DNA of 64,000 bases from Anaspis maculata (Eukaryota > Arthropoda > Insecta > Coleoptera > Scraptiidae). Position numbers and translations under genes: made by a program. The stretch is taken from the NCBI GenBank assembly GCA_949128115.1, contig OX421964.1, positions 15,648,892-15,712,891 on the forward strand. Reading direction: 5' to 3'. This document shows, piece by piece, positions 1 through 10,431 of this stretch (positions within the stretch are counted from its first letter, which is position 1; every line of letters starts with the position of its first letter). The notes below the pieces were generated by a model that made no database searches, was not told where the DNA came from, and saw only the letters and a program-made list of their open reading frames with translations.

Positions 1-110
1 GATTCGAATACCGGTATTCGAATACTTTCGAGAGTCAGGATTCGAATCCTTTTTTTGCATCTGGATTCAGGATTCGTATTCGAATACTTTTTTTCGGGAT
101 TCGACCCAAG
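1..110. repeat. Degenerate ATTCGAATA-type short repeat at window edge
   Basis: The first ~110 bases repeat variants of GGATTCGAATACT at least five times, several of them palindromic (ATTCGAAT). One copy followed by T-runs superficially resembles a tRNA B box, but no cloverleaf fits and the repeat explains it. It probably continues beyond the window. Confidence 0.6.
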
Positions 111-116
111 TCTGAT

Positions 117-348
117 TGGGCCTTATGAATAGAGATTAAGCAATTGCTTCTGCTTGATTTTTGTTCCTAGAAAATTCTCAAAAAACTCAGAAACTTCAAG
201 GAACTCATTAATTTAGGTTTCACTGAGCATTTGAGTAACTGATTGAAATAATAACATTGGCTTAAAGTCTCATTTCCAAATGATTCTCCGTTTTTCGCTG
301 GTAGATTTTAAGCATAAGCAAATGCTTGATCTTTATTCATAAGGCCCA
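117..348. mobile_element. MITE with TIR TGGGCCTTATGAATA
   Basis: A 15-bp perfect terminal inverted repeat, TGGGCCTTATGAATA at 117-131 and its complement at 334-348, encloses about 200 AT-rich bases with no ORF. Subterminal similarity continues inward (AAGCAATTGCTT against AAGCAAATGCTT). No target duplication could be fixed. This is a non-autonomous DNA transposon; the superfamily is not assigned. Confidence 0.75.
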
Positions 349-911
349 GTATGAATTTTTGAGTATTTGAACAATAAATAGCATTTTAACTGGCCTTTTG
401 GGCGTGCCTTTTGAATTGAGGGACACAAACCCTTTTCGCTCGTTTCAACTGCTGCTTCCTACTTGTCTTCAGCTGCTGTTCTGCCTTCAGCTCGTTCTTT
501 TCAGAACGCTTTGACAGTGACGTTTTTGAAAAAACGTGACTTTTTGCTCTAATTTTTCAAATTCAACGTTTTTCGACTTTCCACTGACGAATCCTCTCTA
601 TTTTTTGCTGCCACTCCTCTCACCGCTTGGGTCTTCTTTCTTCCAACTGAATTGTTCTTCCGAGAACAATAATACGCGGACCACTTGTAGAAGAAGAGGG
701 GTTTTTATTTCAGAGGGAATTTCAAAGATTGTGATTTTGGCGCGCGCGGTGTTTCAAAATATATTGGAGAAGTTGTCCTTCTTTTGTTGTACTCTATGGC
801 TTGACAACCTGCCTTCGCCCACTTCGGGTTCAGCACAGTTTCTCTGTTTTACTAGAAACGACACAATTAATATGACACCAAGCGGCCACACCAGCTGCTC
901 ATCACCAACCA
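349..911. other. Unannotated stretch with one uncharacterised ORF
   Basis: Between two TIR elements lies a T/C-rich stretch. It contains a 128-residue plus-strand ORF at 536-922 that is rich in Phe, Ser and Thr and matches no family I know. Its stop codon lies inside the next transposon, so I do not call it a gene. Confidence 0.3.
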
Positions 912-913
912 TA

Positions 914-1795
914 CAGGGTTAATCAAAAGTCCGGAATAAAATTCATAATTTTTTCCATATTTATTTCGGAAAAAACGCTCGAATAGGTCGATTTCTAAAA
1001 GCGGTAAGCCGTTTGTTCATGACACGTGTCATGTTCTACCGTCAACCCCCTCACCCCAAGCCACCTTTAGTATTTTTTTTCAAATGGCACCCTATGGCTT
1101 GTGGAGGCTCGTTGGAAAGCTTGTCAAAAACTCTATTAAGATCTACCATTGAAAATTAGATCGGACGCTTCACCATGAAGTTGAGGAACCCCAGTTTTAC
1201 TTAACAGTCCGGAATAAAACTCATCATTTTTTTCCATATTTATTTCGGAAAAAACGCTCGAACAGGTCGATTTCTAAAAACGGTAAGCCGTTTTTTCATG
1301 ACATGTGTCATGTTCTACCGTCAACCCCCTAACACCAAGCCACCCATTTGCCGGGTGCCATTTGAAAAAAAAAACTAAGGGTGGCTTGGGGTTAGGGGGT
1401 TGACGGTAGAACATGACACGTGTCATGAAAAAACGGCTTACCGTTCGAGTGTTTCTTCCGAAATAAATATGAAAAAAATTTATGAATTTTATTCCGGACT
1501 GTTAAGTGAAACTGGGGTTCCTCAAAACTTCATGGTGAAGCGTCCAATCTAATTTTCAATGGTAGATCTGAATAGAGATTTTGACAAGCTTTCCAACGAG
1601 CCCCCACAAGCCATAGGGTGCCATTTGAAAAAAAATACTAAGGGTGGCTTGGGGTGAGGGGGTTGACGGTAGAACATGACATGTGTCATGAAAAAACGGC
1701 TTACCGTTTTTAGAAATCGACCTATTCGAGCGTTTTTTGCGAAATGAATATGGAAAAAAATTATGAATTTTATTCCGGACTTTTGAATAACCCTG
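914..1795. mobile_element. Palindromic TA-flanked MITE, CAGGGTT type, with doubled arms
   Basis: TA target dinucleotides at 912-913 and 1796-1797 flank termini CAGGGTTAATC and GAATAACCCTG. Each arm has two tandem versions of one module, containing TCCGGAATAAAA, CGGTAAGCCGTTT and CATGACACGTGTCATG. The order is module, module, inverted module, inverted module, so about 440 bases per side can pair. No coding capacity is seen. ORFs in the arms are mirror images of repeat sequence. Confidence 0.8.
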
Positions 1796-1803
1796 TATAA
1801 TAA

Positions 1804-3644
1804 GTGTGGGGGCATAGGGTCAAAAAAGGCTTGGCCGTGTGCAACTTCGTGAAGATATATAGAAATATGTCTTAATCGATATCTGGGCGATCAAGGACCA
1901 TGAAAAATTATGGTGAGATATTGACATCTGCTGCAGGCAAATATGGTGGAAGCGCCAAAATGGGCTTCATCTGGTAATAGGAAACTGGCTGTAGCTCGTT
2001 TGTTTTTCAACGGATTCCAACATCTGGCACGTCATTTTGTGGACGAAAAAAATTCTCTTCTTATTTCATACCTTTTACAAACGTAATTCCGAGAAACTGT
2101 TAAAATTGTCTTTATAAGATATGCTGAATTCCAGCTTTTTTTGAAGGTTATCTGATATTTTTGAAACTTGGCAGTGTCATAGATCTTAAGGTGCTCTCTC
2201 CGAATTTTCACTTTTCCAACTTCATGTATTTGCCGTTTTGGCCGCCATATTGGAAAGATGGCGCCCAAAAAAACAGTTTTTTATCAATATCTACATTCCA
2301 GTTAATGCGAATGGAAGCTTATTCATTCCTTTACAATTTGACATCTTTTTCGTGTACGTGCTATTTCCGGTTCTTGGGTTATGGCTTCTAAAACTCCCTG
2401 AAGCATCAACTTTTGTCATCCAATCAGCATGTCAAGTTGATCTTAACTTCACGTGGCAGTCAAATTAACCATAAATAATGATAAGTTGTCAACCAGAGAC
2501 CATTGATATCCAGAAAATCAATCATGGTAACAGTTGTTACGTAACTACAGGGTGAACTTTAAGGGAAAATTGACTTTGAAAAGGTATAGCTTGAAAACCG
2601 TAAGTCGCACATGAGTGATTCAGGTGTCAAATTTCAGAGAAATTGATAGACCTTCACTTTTGATATGAATTCTGAAATTTTATGACGAATTGTCCGAAAA
2701 TTTTCCGAAAATATGTTTTTTTGGACGCTTTTTTTTTCAAAATTATGGCCAGAGCAGCAAAGATGCGAAGTGGAAAAGTGAATATTCTGAATAATGACCT
2801 CAATAATGACCGGAGTTTCGATCGATCTGATTTCCTTCGAATGCTATATTGCCTTTATTTCTTTCTAAAGTCAGTTTGCTTTCACAGTTCACCCTGTAAT
2901 TACACAATTAACAAAACCAAGATCCATTTTCTAAGTTTTTATTATTTATGGTTAATGGCCAAGAGCTACTTATGGTTAATTTGCTTACTACATGACGGTG
3001 GTATCAATTTAACATGCTGATTGAATGCCGAAAGTTGATGCTTCCGGAAGTTCTGAAAGCTCTAACTGAAGAACCATAAATTGCACATAAATGACTGATA
3101 TGTCAAATTGTAGAGATTTCAACGGGCTTTTCTTCGCATATACACGTTTCAATCTTGAGTCAGCTGAATCCAAGATATTGAAAAAAAAAACAGTTTTTTG
3201 GGCGCCATCTTTTCAATATGGCGGCCAAAACGGCAAAGATGCGAAGTGGAAAAGTAGAAATTCAGAAAGGACACTTCAAGATCTGCCAGGTTTCAAAAAT
3301 ATCGGTTGACCTTCAAAAAACGGCGGAATTTAGCTTATCTTATAAAAACAATTTTGACAGTTTCACGAAATGACGTTTGTATATTGAGCTATAAAATGAG
3401 AAAAGAATTTTTTTGTCTACAAAATGACGTTCCAGATGTTGAAATCCGCTGAAAAACAAACGAACTACAGCCAGTTTCTTATTACCAGATGAAGTCCATT
3501 TTAGCGCCTTCACCATATTTGCCTGCAGTAGATGCCAATATTCCACCATAATTTTTCATAGTCCTTGATTCCCCAGGAATCGATTAAGACATAACTCTAT
3601 ATATCTTCACGAAGCTGCACATGGCACGACCTATGCCCCCATAC
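1804..3644. mobile_element. Foldback element with ~650-bp arms
   Basis: The termini read TGTGGGGGCATAGG on the left and the complement of TATGGGGGCATAGG on the right. The arms (about 1804-2470 and 2940-3644) are near-complementary over most of their length, for example CCAAAATGGGCTTCATCTGG opposite CCAGATGAAGTCCATTTTAG. The ORFs inside are shared mirror images. A second TIR element is inserted in the loop. The target duplication is not clear. Confidence 0.8.
2548..2896. mobile_element. Nested TA-flanked MITE, CAGGGTGAAC type
   Basis: The element begins TA-CAGGGTGAACTTTAAGGG and ends AGTTCACCCTG-TA, 349 bp between the TA dinucleotides at 2546-2547 and 2897-2898. It sits in the loop of the surrounding foldback element and so is the younger insertion. 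No ORF can be attributed to it. Confidence 0.75.
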
Positions 3645-3791
3645 TAAATAGTGGAGTCGGCACGTTCGGAAAAAGTCCTGTGCGCTGCATTTTCAAGTGA
3701 CGTAGCGTCCCTTTGGCACACATGTCCTTAGAACCTGTCTGAACAATTTTGTCCATCGCCGTAAACAAAATTTTAGTTGAGATGCTGTATA

Positions 3792-4400
3792 CAGGGTGGA
3801 GAAGAAAACATCTAAAAAAATGCATCTTCTGAACGGACAAAGGTAGAGTATTGCAGGGTAGGTATGTCATATGATGCGCATTGGTTGTTGGTTTATGCAT
3901 ATGATACGAAATTTGATGGTTGTTGAGGTACATCAAACCATTTTGAAACATTTCTAACCGTTTTCAAGACATTCTGAAAAACAGATTTGTCACGAAAAAA
4001 ACATTATCTCCATTAAATCGCCTATTTTTAAAGATATCGGAGTGAAATTTGTTATTTGCCCAATAAAAGACGTCAGAAATAGATAACAGTTGCAGTTATT
4101 TTCTAGGCTTACTATTTTCTTGAATAAGACAGTCAACTTTTTTTTGGGGAGCCGCCATCTTGGTTTGTGAATATCAAGCTGATGATCAAAAAAGTGACTG
4201 ATAGTTATCAGGCGAGTACCACGCCAGCTGCACTCCATCATGTAAAAGATCACCTTAGATGAACCGTCATACCATTTTTGCTGAAAAAAAGATGACGAAC
4301 TGATTTTATCGGGCTCCTCAGAACTAGAGGACCTACTGCTAGCCATCGAGGCATTGCAAGTAACTAAATACCGCGATATTTGAAAATGTAAAATAAAACG
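3792..4400. mobile_element. Single-ended CAGGGTGGA-type TIR remnant
   Basis: TA-CAGGGTGGAGAAG starts at 3790, matching the terminus style of the other CAGGGTG elements here, but no matching right end is present downstream. The body contains a 118-residue minus-strand ORF (3990-4346) beginning with a Ser/Glu-rich stretch. It resembles nothing I recognise and is probably transposon sequence. The right boundary is arbitrary. Confidence 0.4.
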
Positions 4401-4543
4401 TAAGTATAGAAATCACAGATACGAGATGCTCCTGGTTTTTCGAGCGTATACTATAAGGAAACGCTAACCGAAATAGAGAGGAATGAGCAAAGAGACTATG
4501 TAATTACTGAATGTTTGCTATTCTTTCAGAAAATATAACTAAG

Positions 4544-4703
4544 CTGTAGTGGAACCACGAGCACTCGACAGTTGTCGATCTCGACAATTTTCCCTTTCCT
4601 CTCTACACCCTTCACTCTAATTTCCCCTTTACCCTCTACACCCTTTAGAAATAGGAAAATTGTCGAGATTGACAACTGTCGAGTGCTCGTGGTTCCACCA
4701 CTG
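4544..4703. mobile_element. Small hairpin MITE with hAT-like ends
   Basis: About 40 bp of near-perfect inverted repeat (GGAACCACGAGCACTCGACA opposite its complement) flanks a C/T-rich loop. The right end read inward starts CAGTGGTGGAACC and the left TGTAGTGGAACC, which fits the CAGNG-type ends of hAT elements. No clean 8-bp duplication was found. Confidence 0.65.
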
Positions 4704-5090
4704 GTCAATAATTACCGGATTCCTGTTTTGGTAAAATGCTACTGGTGAACCCATAAAACTTTTGCAATTTCTTGTACCTCATATAGCTTAAGACTGAGAT
4801 TAACAATCCATATTTTGATCACCTTGATCAATTAGCTAGAATTTGCCAAAGAAGAAATGCCGTAATCCAGAGATCAGCTTAATTTATACGATGATAGTCC
4901 TTGAAGATGACTGGTGAAATTGTTGATGAGAGGCTCCGCGGGGCTAAGGAATTCTTTGAGCTTTTGGAAAAGCAAGAAGGTCGAGAAGAAGTTACTAAAG
5001 GATAAAGGTACTGAAAAACTAGTATATACGCCCAAGGAATCATTGAAAAGTCAATGAGGCTAGGGGCACATCAAAGCAGGCAGTTAGGCC

Positions 5091-5225
5091 CAGTATTTCA
5101 GATGGAGTTCAACTTTCGTTTAGTAAAACTTGCTTTTACTGCTGAGACAGTTGTTGCAACAATTGAATCTATGGCAGCTATACCAAAGCTTACTAAACGA
5201 AAGTTTAATTTCAGGTGAAATACTG
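5091..5225. mobile_element. Small MITE with TIR CAGTATTTCA
   Basis: CAGTATTTCA at 5091 and TGAAATACTG ending at 5225 are inverted, followed inside by a second shared block (ACTTTCGTTTAGTAA against TTACTAAACGAAAGT). The loop is about 50 bp. No ORF is attributable to it. Confidence 0.65.
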
Positions 5226-6190
5226 AGCGTTAGCATAGTGGGCCAACGGTGACGCTCACGAAAAAAGAACCGAAAAGTAGATTTACCTGGAAAAATGCTG
5301 GAAATTCCCAGCAAGCTTAGATACGCGATTCTGAAGAAAAACTTGAATTTGGCAAGCTTCATATTGGCAGCACGTTTTGCCTCGTCATCCCGAAACTCGC
5401 AGGTAAACCCTGAACTATGCGAGCACCACCGCAACAAATCCATTCTTCTCGGTAAGGTACGTTTGATGATTACTTTCTGGTCGATCGTGTTTTTTCGTCG
5501 AATTTCACACTGTGCCGGCTCTTCATGCTCGCATTGTCTTCTTCGCCTTATACCCGTAATTGATGACATCACCGCAACAATTCCCATACATTTCCCAACC
5601 ATTAAAATTCGTTTGTACAGTTAGATTCAGCGCGTAATTTGTCTCATAATAATAATAAACAGAGGAAAAATTGAACACGCCGCTGCGGGTTAACGAAGAA
5701 GTGACGTAATAATTACGGGGGCATCGTTTCCGGAGCCGAACTAACGGTGCTTGAAGGCCGGGGTTGATCAAATCTCTGCGTCATATTATTATACCTGGAC
5801 GTACAAGGTGCACGTCTTTCGGGTCGCCAGATGGTCCGGCGGGGGATTTCTGATGACCCAGATTCTAACGGGGCACTGATTATCGACGGGCACATCTTTT
5901 AACCCTTTCGGCTGGAGCTAATGGGCCGAGAGGTGGCAACCCTCATTAGTGATACAGGGAAAAATGTAAATGTAAAAAAAGCATATACGGCAGGTGCGAG
6001 ACAGCAGCAGGCCGGTGGTGGTGAATCTGGAAGGATCTACAAAGATCCATCAAGCTTGACCGTGTAATTGGGCTCGAAAACGGCTGTAGAACTCGTAATA
6101 TAACATTGATGACGGGTCCTAACTATCAATTTATATCCTGCATACCTGTACCCAAAGGGAGACGATATACAAAACTCATTGCTATTTATA
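5226..6190. other. GC-richer stretch without recognised gene
   Basis: ORFs here on both strands (5120-5602 -, 5295-5624 +, 5523-5771 -) match no family I know. From about 5640 to 6050 base composition becomes G/C-rich. The tract ends in GGGAAAAATGTAAATGTAAAA, which resembles the A-rich TGTAAA-type tail of some LINEs. I infer a possible LINE 3' end on the plus strand, without protein support. Confidence 0.3.
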
Positions 6191-6192
6191 TA

Positions 6193-6870
6193 CAGGATGA
6201 CTAAAAAAATTGCGGATTTCCTACCGTGTATGTTGCATGTGGAAGTTGACGGAGCACGGAAAAAATAGTAAAAAAAAATTGGCTTATTTATCCTTCGAGT
6301 TATGAAGAGGTGAAGTTGAGAATTTATAACTTCTTCAGTTTGCATGATTTTGAAGCCAAGCATTGTTACTTGTGAAGAATCACATGTCGTTAGTACCGTA
6401 TGATCAAAAAGTTTCCTCCTCTAAACAGGCTGTGGCCTGGCCAAAAACAGCCTCGTTTGTCTGCCAATGACCAGACCACAGCCTGCCTAGGGGAGGAAAG
6501 TTTTTGATCATACGGTAGTTCCTGAATGAAAATTTCTTTTGCAAGTGAGATTCGAGAAGTATTTTGAAATTTCAAAACTCGTCTTTCACCTCAAAGGTGC
6601 TGTGAAAATACATTTGGCAAGTATGTTTGGTATGGTCTGGCAGGTCTACGGAGTTTCCAGGGTAACAATACAATTATGCTATTGTAATGTACCTTTTCAA
6701 TCTGAAGGTGCCAGGTAGGTACTACTGCGATGCTGCCAGATTGGACAGATTTGTTTTTGTGAATAACTTGCAAATCGAAACCGATTATTTTTTTCATTAT
6801 TTTTTCCATGCTCCGTTAACGTCCACTTTAACGTGCCCGAAAGGAAAGCCGCCATTTGTTAATCACCCTG
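6193..6870. mobile_element. TA-flanked TIR element, CAGGRTGA type, with nested MITE
   Basis: Left end TA-CAGGATGACTAAAAAA (6191) and right end TAATCACCCTG-TA (6872) are inverted, with matching interiors (GACGGAGCACGGAAAAAATA against GGAGCATGGAAAAAATAA). A second small MITE at 6394-6517 is inserted within it. No transposase is present. Confidence 0.75.
6394..6517. mobile_element. MITE with TIR TACCGTATGATCAAAAA
   Basis: TACCGTATGATCAAAAAGTT at 6394 pairs with its near-complement ending at 6517. Inside, AGGCTGTGG and CCACAGCCT continue the inverted repeat. A partial copy of the same family is at about 32752-32855, which supports a dispersed family rather than a chance hairpin. Confidence 0.75.
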
Positions 6871-8439
6871 TATGCTTTTTCTAACTGTTATGTTAGTTCT
6901 CTTTAGACAACAGCTATCAGTAAAGAATTTAATTCTATAATGGTTTTTGCTTTGATGGCTGTGAAATGTCAAGCTTTTACCAATCTAAAAGTCGGTAAGT
7001 GATATATCTACCCATGGGTAAGTACGGTACTTAAACAGAATTGTGCATTTGTCTTCTATAGCGGAAGGAACTGAAGGAAGGCCATTACCGCCATCATCAT
7101 CAGCGGTAGTAATTGAGTCGGTCGCGAACGTAACACTGTTGTCTTGGCGAGGTCATCCGCGAACATCGGCACACTTACCTACACAAGCCCCACCAAAGAG
7201 AGGAGGACGCGAACGTATAATATTCTAGTAGCATTGAACTTCATGTTGCAAATATATTTTCAGGTTAACTCCGAGCTGATGCGTGTCTGTGTGTGTGTGA
7301 GCGATGCGAAAATAGCATGCCATGGCCTGAAAGTGACGTGCGAAAAGGCAACGTCGCATTTATGCAACCTATCGGACGGCGGCGGCAACGGGCCTGCTTT
7401 ATGATGCGAAAATTGCACAGGCATCGCGGATGAAGAAAGCTCTTCCATTTGATTTTTTTTTGAAGGAATCTTCTTCGTTAATTTTCTTCTTTCTCTTCTC
7501 CTAGTGGAGGTGATTCCTTGCAGTATGGCGTAAGTAATTTGTTTCTTGGCAAAAAACTTGTCACATTGAAATTAAAAATCAACAAATCAAAAAGATCTCT
7601 GCAGAATACCCCGCGTTTTATCACTGGTGAGGATTCACTTTCAAATAGTTTATTTTATTTTATTTTTGAAGCAAAGACTCACCTACCAACAGTTCGGCAA
7701 CGTTCGACAATGTCCTTCCAGTTCTATACTATACAAGTAGGTATAATAAACAAATCTTGTAAGTTACCATTTTATTCGTATTCTACTACCTCCACAATGT
7801 AGGGCTCTGTATTGAAAAGCATTTCTTCTCAACATGATCTCTTTCGAGGCCTTCAATTTCTGCAAATAGCCACTGTTAAAGCACTGCGTCAATTCAAAGC
7901 TATCGAATAATGAATAGCGTTAAACGATTGCCAGCTTCTTTTTGGTCTTCATTAAATATGCCCACATGTGTTTTATCCTATGACATTCGTGGTTGCCTTT
8001 TCGCCTACAAGGTTTTAAAAACCCCGAAAACCCCCAGAGCACGCTTTCAGCTTTTGGGAAACTCACAATGGATTGACCCTGTTTTTAGCAAAAGCATGTT
8101 CACCTTGATGGAAATCTCGCTGTCGTGAAAACCGGTGGGATTTGGAGGAAGGTAAGCATTTGATAGGGATAGAACCCAGAAAGCCTTGCCATTGGTGTAC
8201 AAGCTTACTATCTGGGCAGGAGTTGAGCTGGCCCTTTTTTTCCCAGCGATAAACGCTGTTGCAGATTTAGAGAAAAAGAGCCAGCTCCCTTTCTCCGAGT
8301 CAAAGTGACAGATCAACGTGATGTCACAACTGGCATTAAATTAGATCCGTTAAACGCCAGATTTCGATCAACACTCAATCAAAATTCTTGTACACCATCT
8401 CCACCCTCACCACAACGGTGATGGTCCATCATTGTCGAC
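6871..8439. other. Region upstream of first family gene
   Basis: A G/C-richer tract at 7040-7440 has a short GT-rich run and ORFs on both strands that I cannot assign. At 7505-7529 a sequence with strong splice signals on both sides is present (separate entry). ORFs at 7518-7802, 7910-8128 and 8047-8316 lack recognisable motifs. The last ~120 bases before 8440 contain TGTCACAACTGG, similar to the motif upstream of the two paralogues. Confidence 0.35.
7505..7529 (+). other. Candidate 25-nt micro-exon carrying an ATG
   Basis: A long pyrimidine tract ending TTCTCCTAG (to 7504) precedes 25 bases that end in ATGGC, followed immediately by GTAAGT at 7530. Both splice sites match the consensus well. 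This could be a 5' exon whose ATG starts a protein continued downstream. The partner exons are not identified, so the call is inferential. Confidence 0.25.
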
Positions 8440-9057
8440 ATGAAGAAATTAACGGTCTCGTGTACGAACCCAACCGGCTCCAGTACATCCCAAGGCTCCT
8501 GTGCATCTAAAGGCTCCGGTGGATCTGGAACTTTTGGAAAGATCAAGAGAGCAATCGCACGGCAGCTGACGGTGAGGAGAACTTACGATGACAAGACGGT
8601 CATCACCGAGACCATGACCAAAGACCTGACCAGGAACGGGTCACCTTCGCGACAACAAAAGCGAATGCCCAAGAGAAGCTCGCCCGATCCCTGGGCTGCC
8701 GAAGAAATATCCAACAAAGAGAGAACGCCAATCCAGCGGTCGATTTCGGTGAAGGTATACTACGACGACAATACGGTCGTCAGCGAGACCTCGACCAAAG
8801 ACCTGCAGACACCTCCGGGACAACGAAAGCGAATGCCGAAGAGAAGTTCCCCTGATCCCTGGGCCATCGAAGAAAAAACACCTCCGAGACAAAAGAAGCG
8901 ACTTCCCAAGAGAAGCTCACCTGATGCCTGGGCTGTTGAAGAAAGTTCTGCGAGCAAGCAGAGAAGAGCACTCTCACGTGAAATTACGGTGAAGAGATAT
9001 TACGCAGACAATACGTTCCTCTCGAAGTCCTCGATTAAAGACCTGAGCGGGCGCTGA
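8440..9057 (+). CDS. Uncharacterised three-module basic protein (family member 1)
   Basis: This is an intronless 205-residue ORF of unknown function. Residues 1-40 are Ser/Gly/Thr-rich with a basic end (FGKIKRAIARQ). A ~22-residue module then occurs three times, at about 42-63, 101-122 and 181-202, with the pattern hTV-K/R-xx-Y-D/A-D-N/K-T ... T/I-K-D-L. Between modules the linker KRMPKRSSPDPWA-x-EE occurs three times (about 74-89, 129-145, 153-168). The same module occurs once near the N-terminus of the minus-strand genes at 14951 and 31140, so this is a paralogue. Alternation of charged and beta-branched residues suggests beta structure in the modules and disordered linkers. No signal peptide or membrane segment is seen. 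The ATG at 8440 encodes MKKL, like the 31140 paralogue. The frame continues past the stop (next entry). AATAAA follows at 9265. Confidence 0.7.
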   Translation: MKKLTVSCTNPTGSSTSQGSCASKGSGGSGTFGKIKRAIARQLTVRRTYDDKTVITETMTKDLTRNGSPSRQQKRMPKRSSPDPWAAEEISNKERTPIQRSISVKVYYDDNTVVSETSTKDLQTPPGQRKRMPKRSSPDPWAIEEKTPPRQKKRLPKRSSPDAWAVEESSASKQRRALSREITVKRYYADNTFLSKSSIKDLSGR

Positions 9058-9240
9058 GCGGTATCACCCGATCCCTAGCCCGTTGAAGAAGACACCTCCG
9101 CGAAGCAAATGCAACTTCCTCACGCGGGATCGCCTGACCATGACCAATGGTACAGGTCCCAGGTGGACACGGAAGTGCTGTAACAAGCGGCGGAGGGGTT
9201 CAATCCCGGTGTAGGATGTGGCTGTTCTTGTCGATTCACT
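9058..9240 (+). pseudogene. Decayed C-terminal extension of family member 1
   Basis: Reading on in the same frame past the TGA at 9055-9057 gives more family-like sequence interrupted by two further stops. SPDP is followed by TAG exactly where the upstream linkers have Trp (SPDPW), then P-VEED-SAKQ resembling VEESSASKQ. After a TAA the frame gives GVGCGCSC, similar to the C-terminal GCGC of the 31140 paralogue and CDC of the 14951 paralogue. The simplest reading is that the ancestral protein was longer and ended in a Cys-x-Cys tail, now lost behind nonsense changes. Confidence 0.6.
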
Positions 9241-9264
9241 AAAAACTTATCTGTCAATTTCTAT

Positions 9265-9270
9265 AATAAA
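9265..9270 (+). terminator. Poly(A) signal AATAAA after family member 1
   Basis: AATAAA lies about 208 bases after the first stop and about 25 bases after the Cys-rich relic. A T-rich tract follows. It is placed correctly for the mRNA end of the long ancestral gene. Confidence 0.55.
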
Positions 9271-10429
9271 ACATTCTACCCCCATTGTTTTGTTCTTCAT
9301 TCTATTTTAATGGTTGCAGCCTCAGTGATGGTCCAGTCAACCTCAGTGATGCTCAACAATAGTTCTTCTGGGTACAGCTCTCTGAGCTTGTACGTTTCTT
9401 GTGAACGGATAACTATTACTTAGACTGAACAAAAACATTCTGATAAGCTATGCTGAGCTGTCGTTGGTCTTCTGGAGCAACAACAAGACGATCCAGCAAA
9501 CTGTGTGAAAAATCTTTGCTGAGTTGGACAAGGGAACAAGCGATTTTGCTCGAGTAAATCATATTTGAGAGGACATAAACGCTAAAATAAACAAGGCTCT
9601 CTAGCCATTGACTACTTCGTTCAGGTACTTGACACCATTTATTCTTTTGAAGGACAGCAGAAGATTATTGCATTGGCTTTGATAGCATTCCTATGTTTTT
9701 CAAGTACAATATTCTATTGTCACTATCTTTTGCTGATGCCTTCAAGCTGTCTTCAAAAAGTCGTCAAGGTGATGCTTCCTCGAGGGGTGATCAGCTGAGG
9801 AATTTCTTACAAACATGGTTCCCGTTCTAAGTTCCCTGCTGCACTCCTTTAGAAGTCGACGAGTTCATCCAAAGTTTCACCAAGTTGTCGTAGTTCCACA
9901 GAGGTCTCTCAGAAGAGTTTGCCTTGAAGTCGTGTAACTTAACGAAAGGGATCATGACAGTTGGATATGCTCATATTGGAAAATAAAACACATTATTCAG
10001 AAATTTGAGCTATGGAGGGCTTCCGAAAGGGTCTCTGGGGAGATTGTAGATGCAATTCAATTGTCGAATCGATGGTCATACCTACCAACTGTTTCAATAC
10101 TCCCAACGTGAACTCTGATACCCTTGATGGAGCTCTTCACGGCTTGACCTTGCAGCCCTATACAAGATTCTCTACGGCCGAAATGACCTGACCTGATTTT
10201 ACCGGGACAATTAGCAATGCCATTGCCTAGGGAGGTGCTCAATAGAGCCCATCAAAGTCACTGTCCTCCATCCGACCTCGATGTCTTGAACAAAATATAA
10301 GTTCTTCTGCTTCCTCTGGTGGAGTTTTCAACGACTGTTTTTGAGCCCTTGACAAGCTTCCTTGCGAGCGAAATGGCCCGACTTGACTTCGTCAGTCTTC
10401 CATAGCGCCACAGAAGCAAATATATATGC
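9271..10429. other. Stretch without a confident gene
   Basis: No long ORF survives on either strand. Short minus-strand segments (about 9800-9960) read like degraded coding sequence in shifting frames, for example ELRQLGETLDELVDF, but I recognise no family. The text GACCTCGATGTCTTGAACA at 10274 recurs imperfectly at about 12920 on the far side of the next element, so some flanking sequence is duplicated. Confidence 0.3.
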
Positions 10430-10431
10430 AC

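Noticed and set aside
38..60. tRNA-like B box (GATTCGAATCC followed by T-run)
   Set aside because: It is one unit of a short ATTCGAAT repeat, and no acceptor or D arm can be drawn from the available sequence.
9058..9080. Short intron joining member 1 to its Cys-rich tail
   Set aside because: The only donor/acceptor-like pair (GGTATC ... CCTAG) would give an intron of about 17 bases, too short to be spliced.
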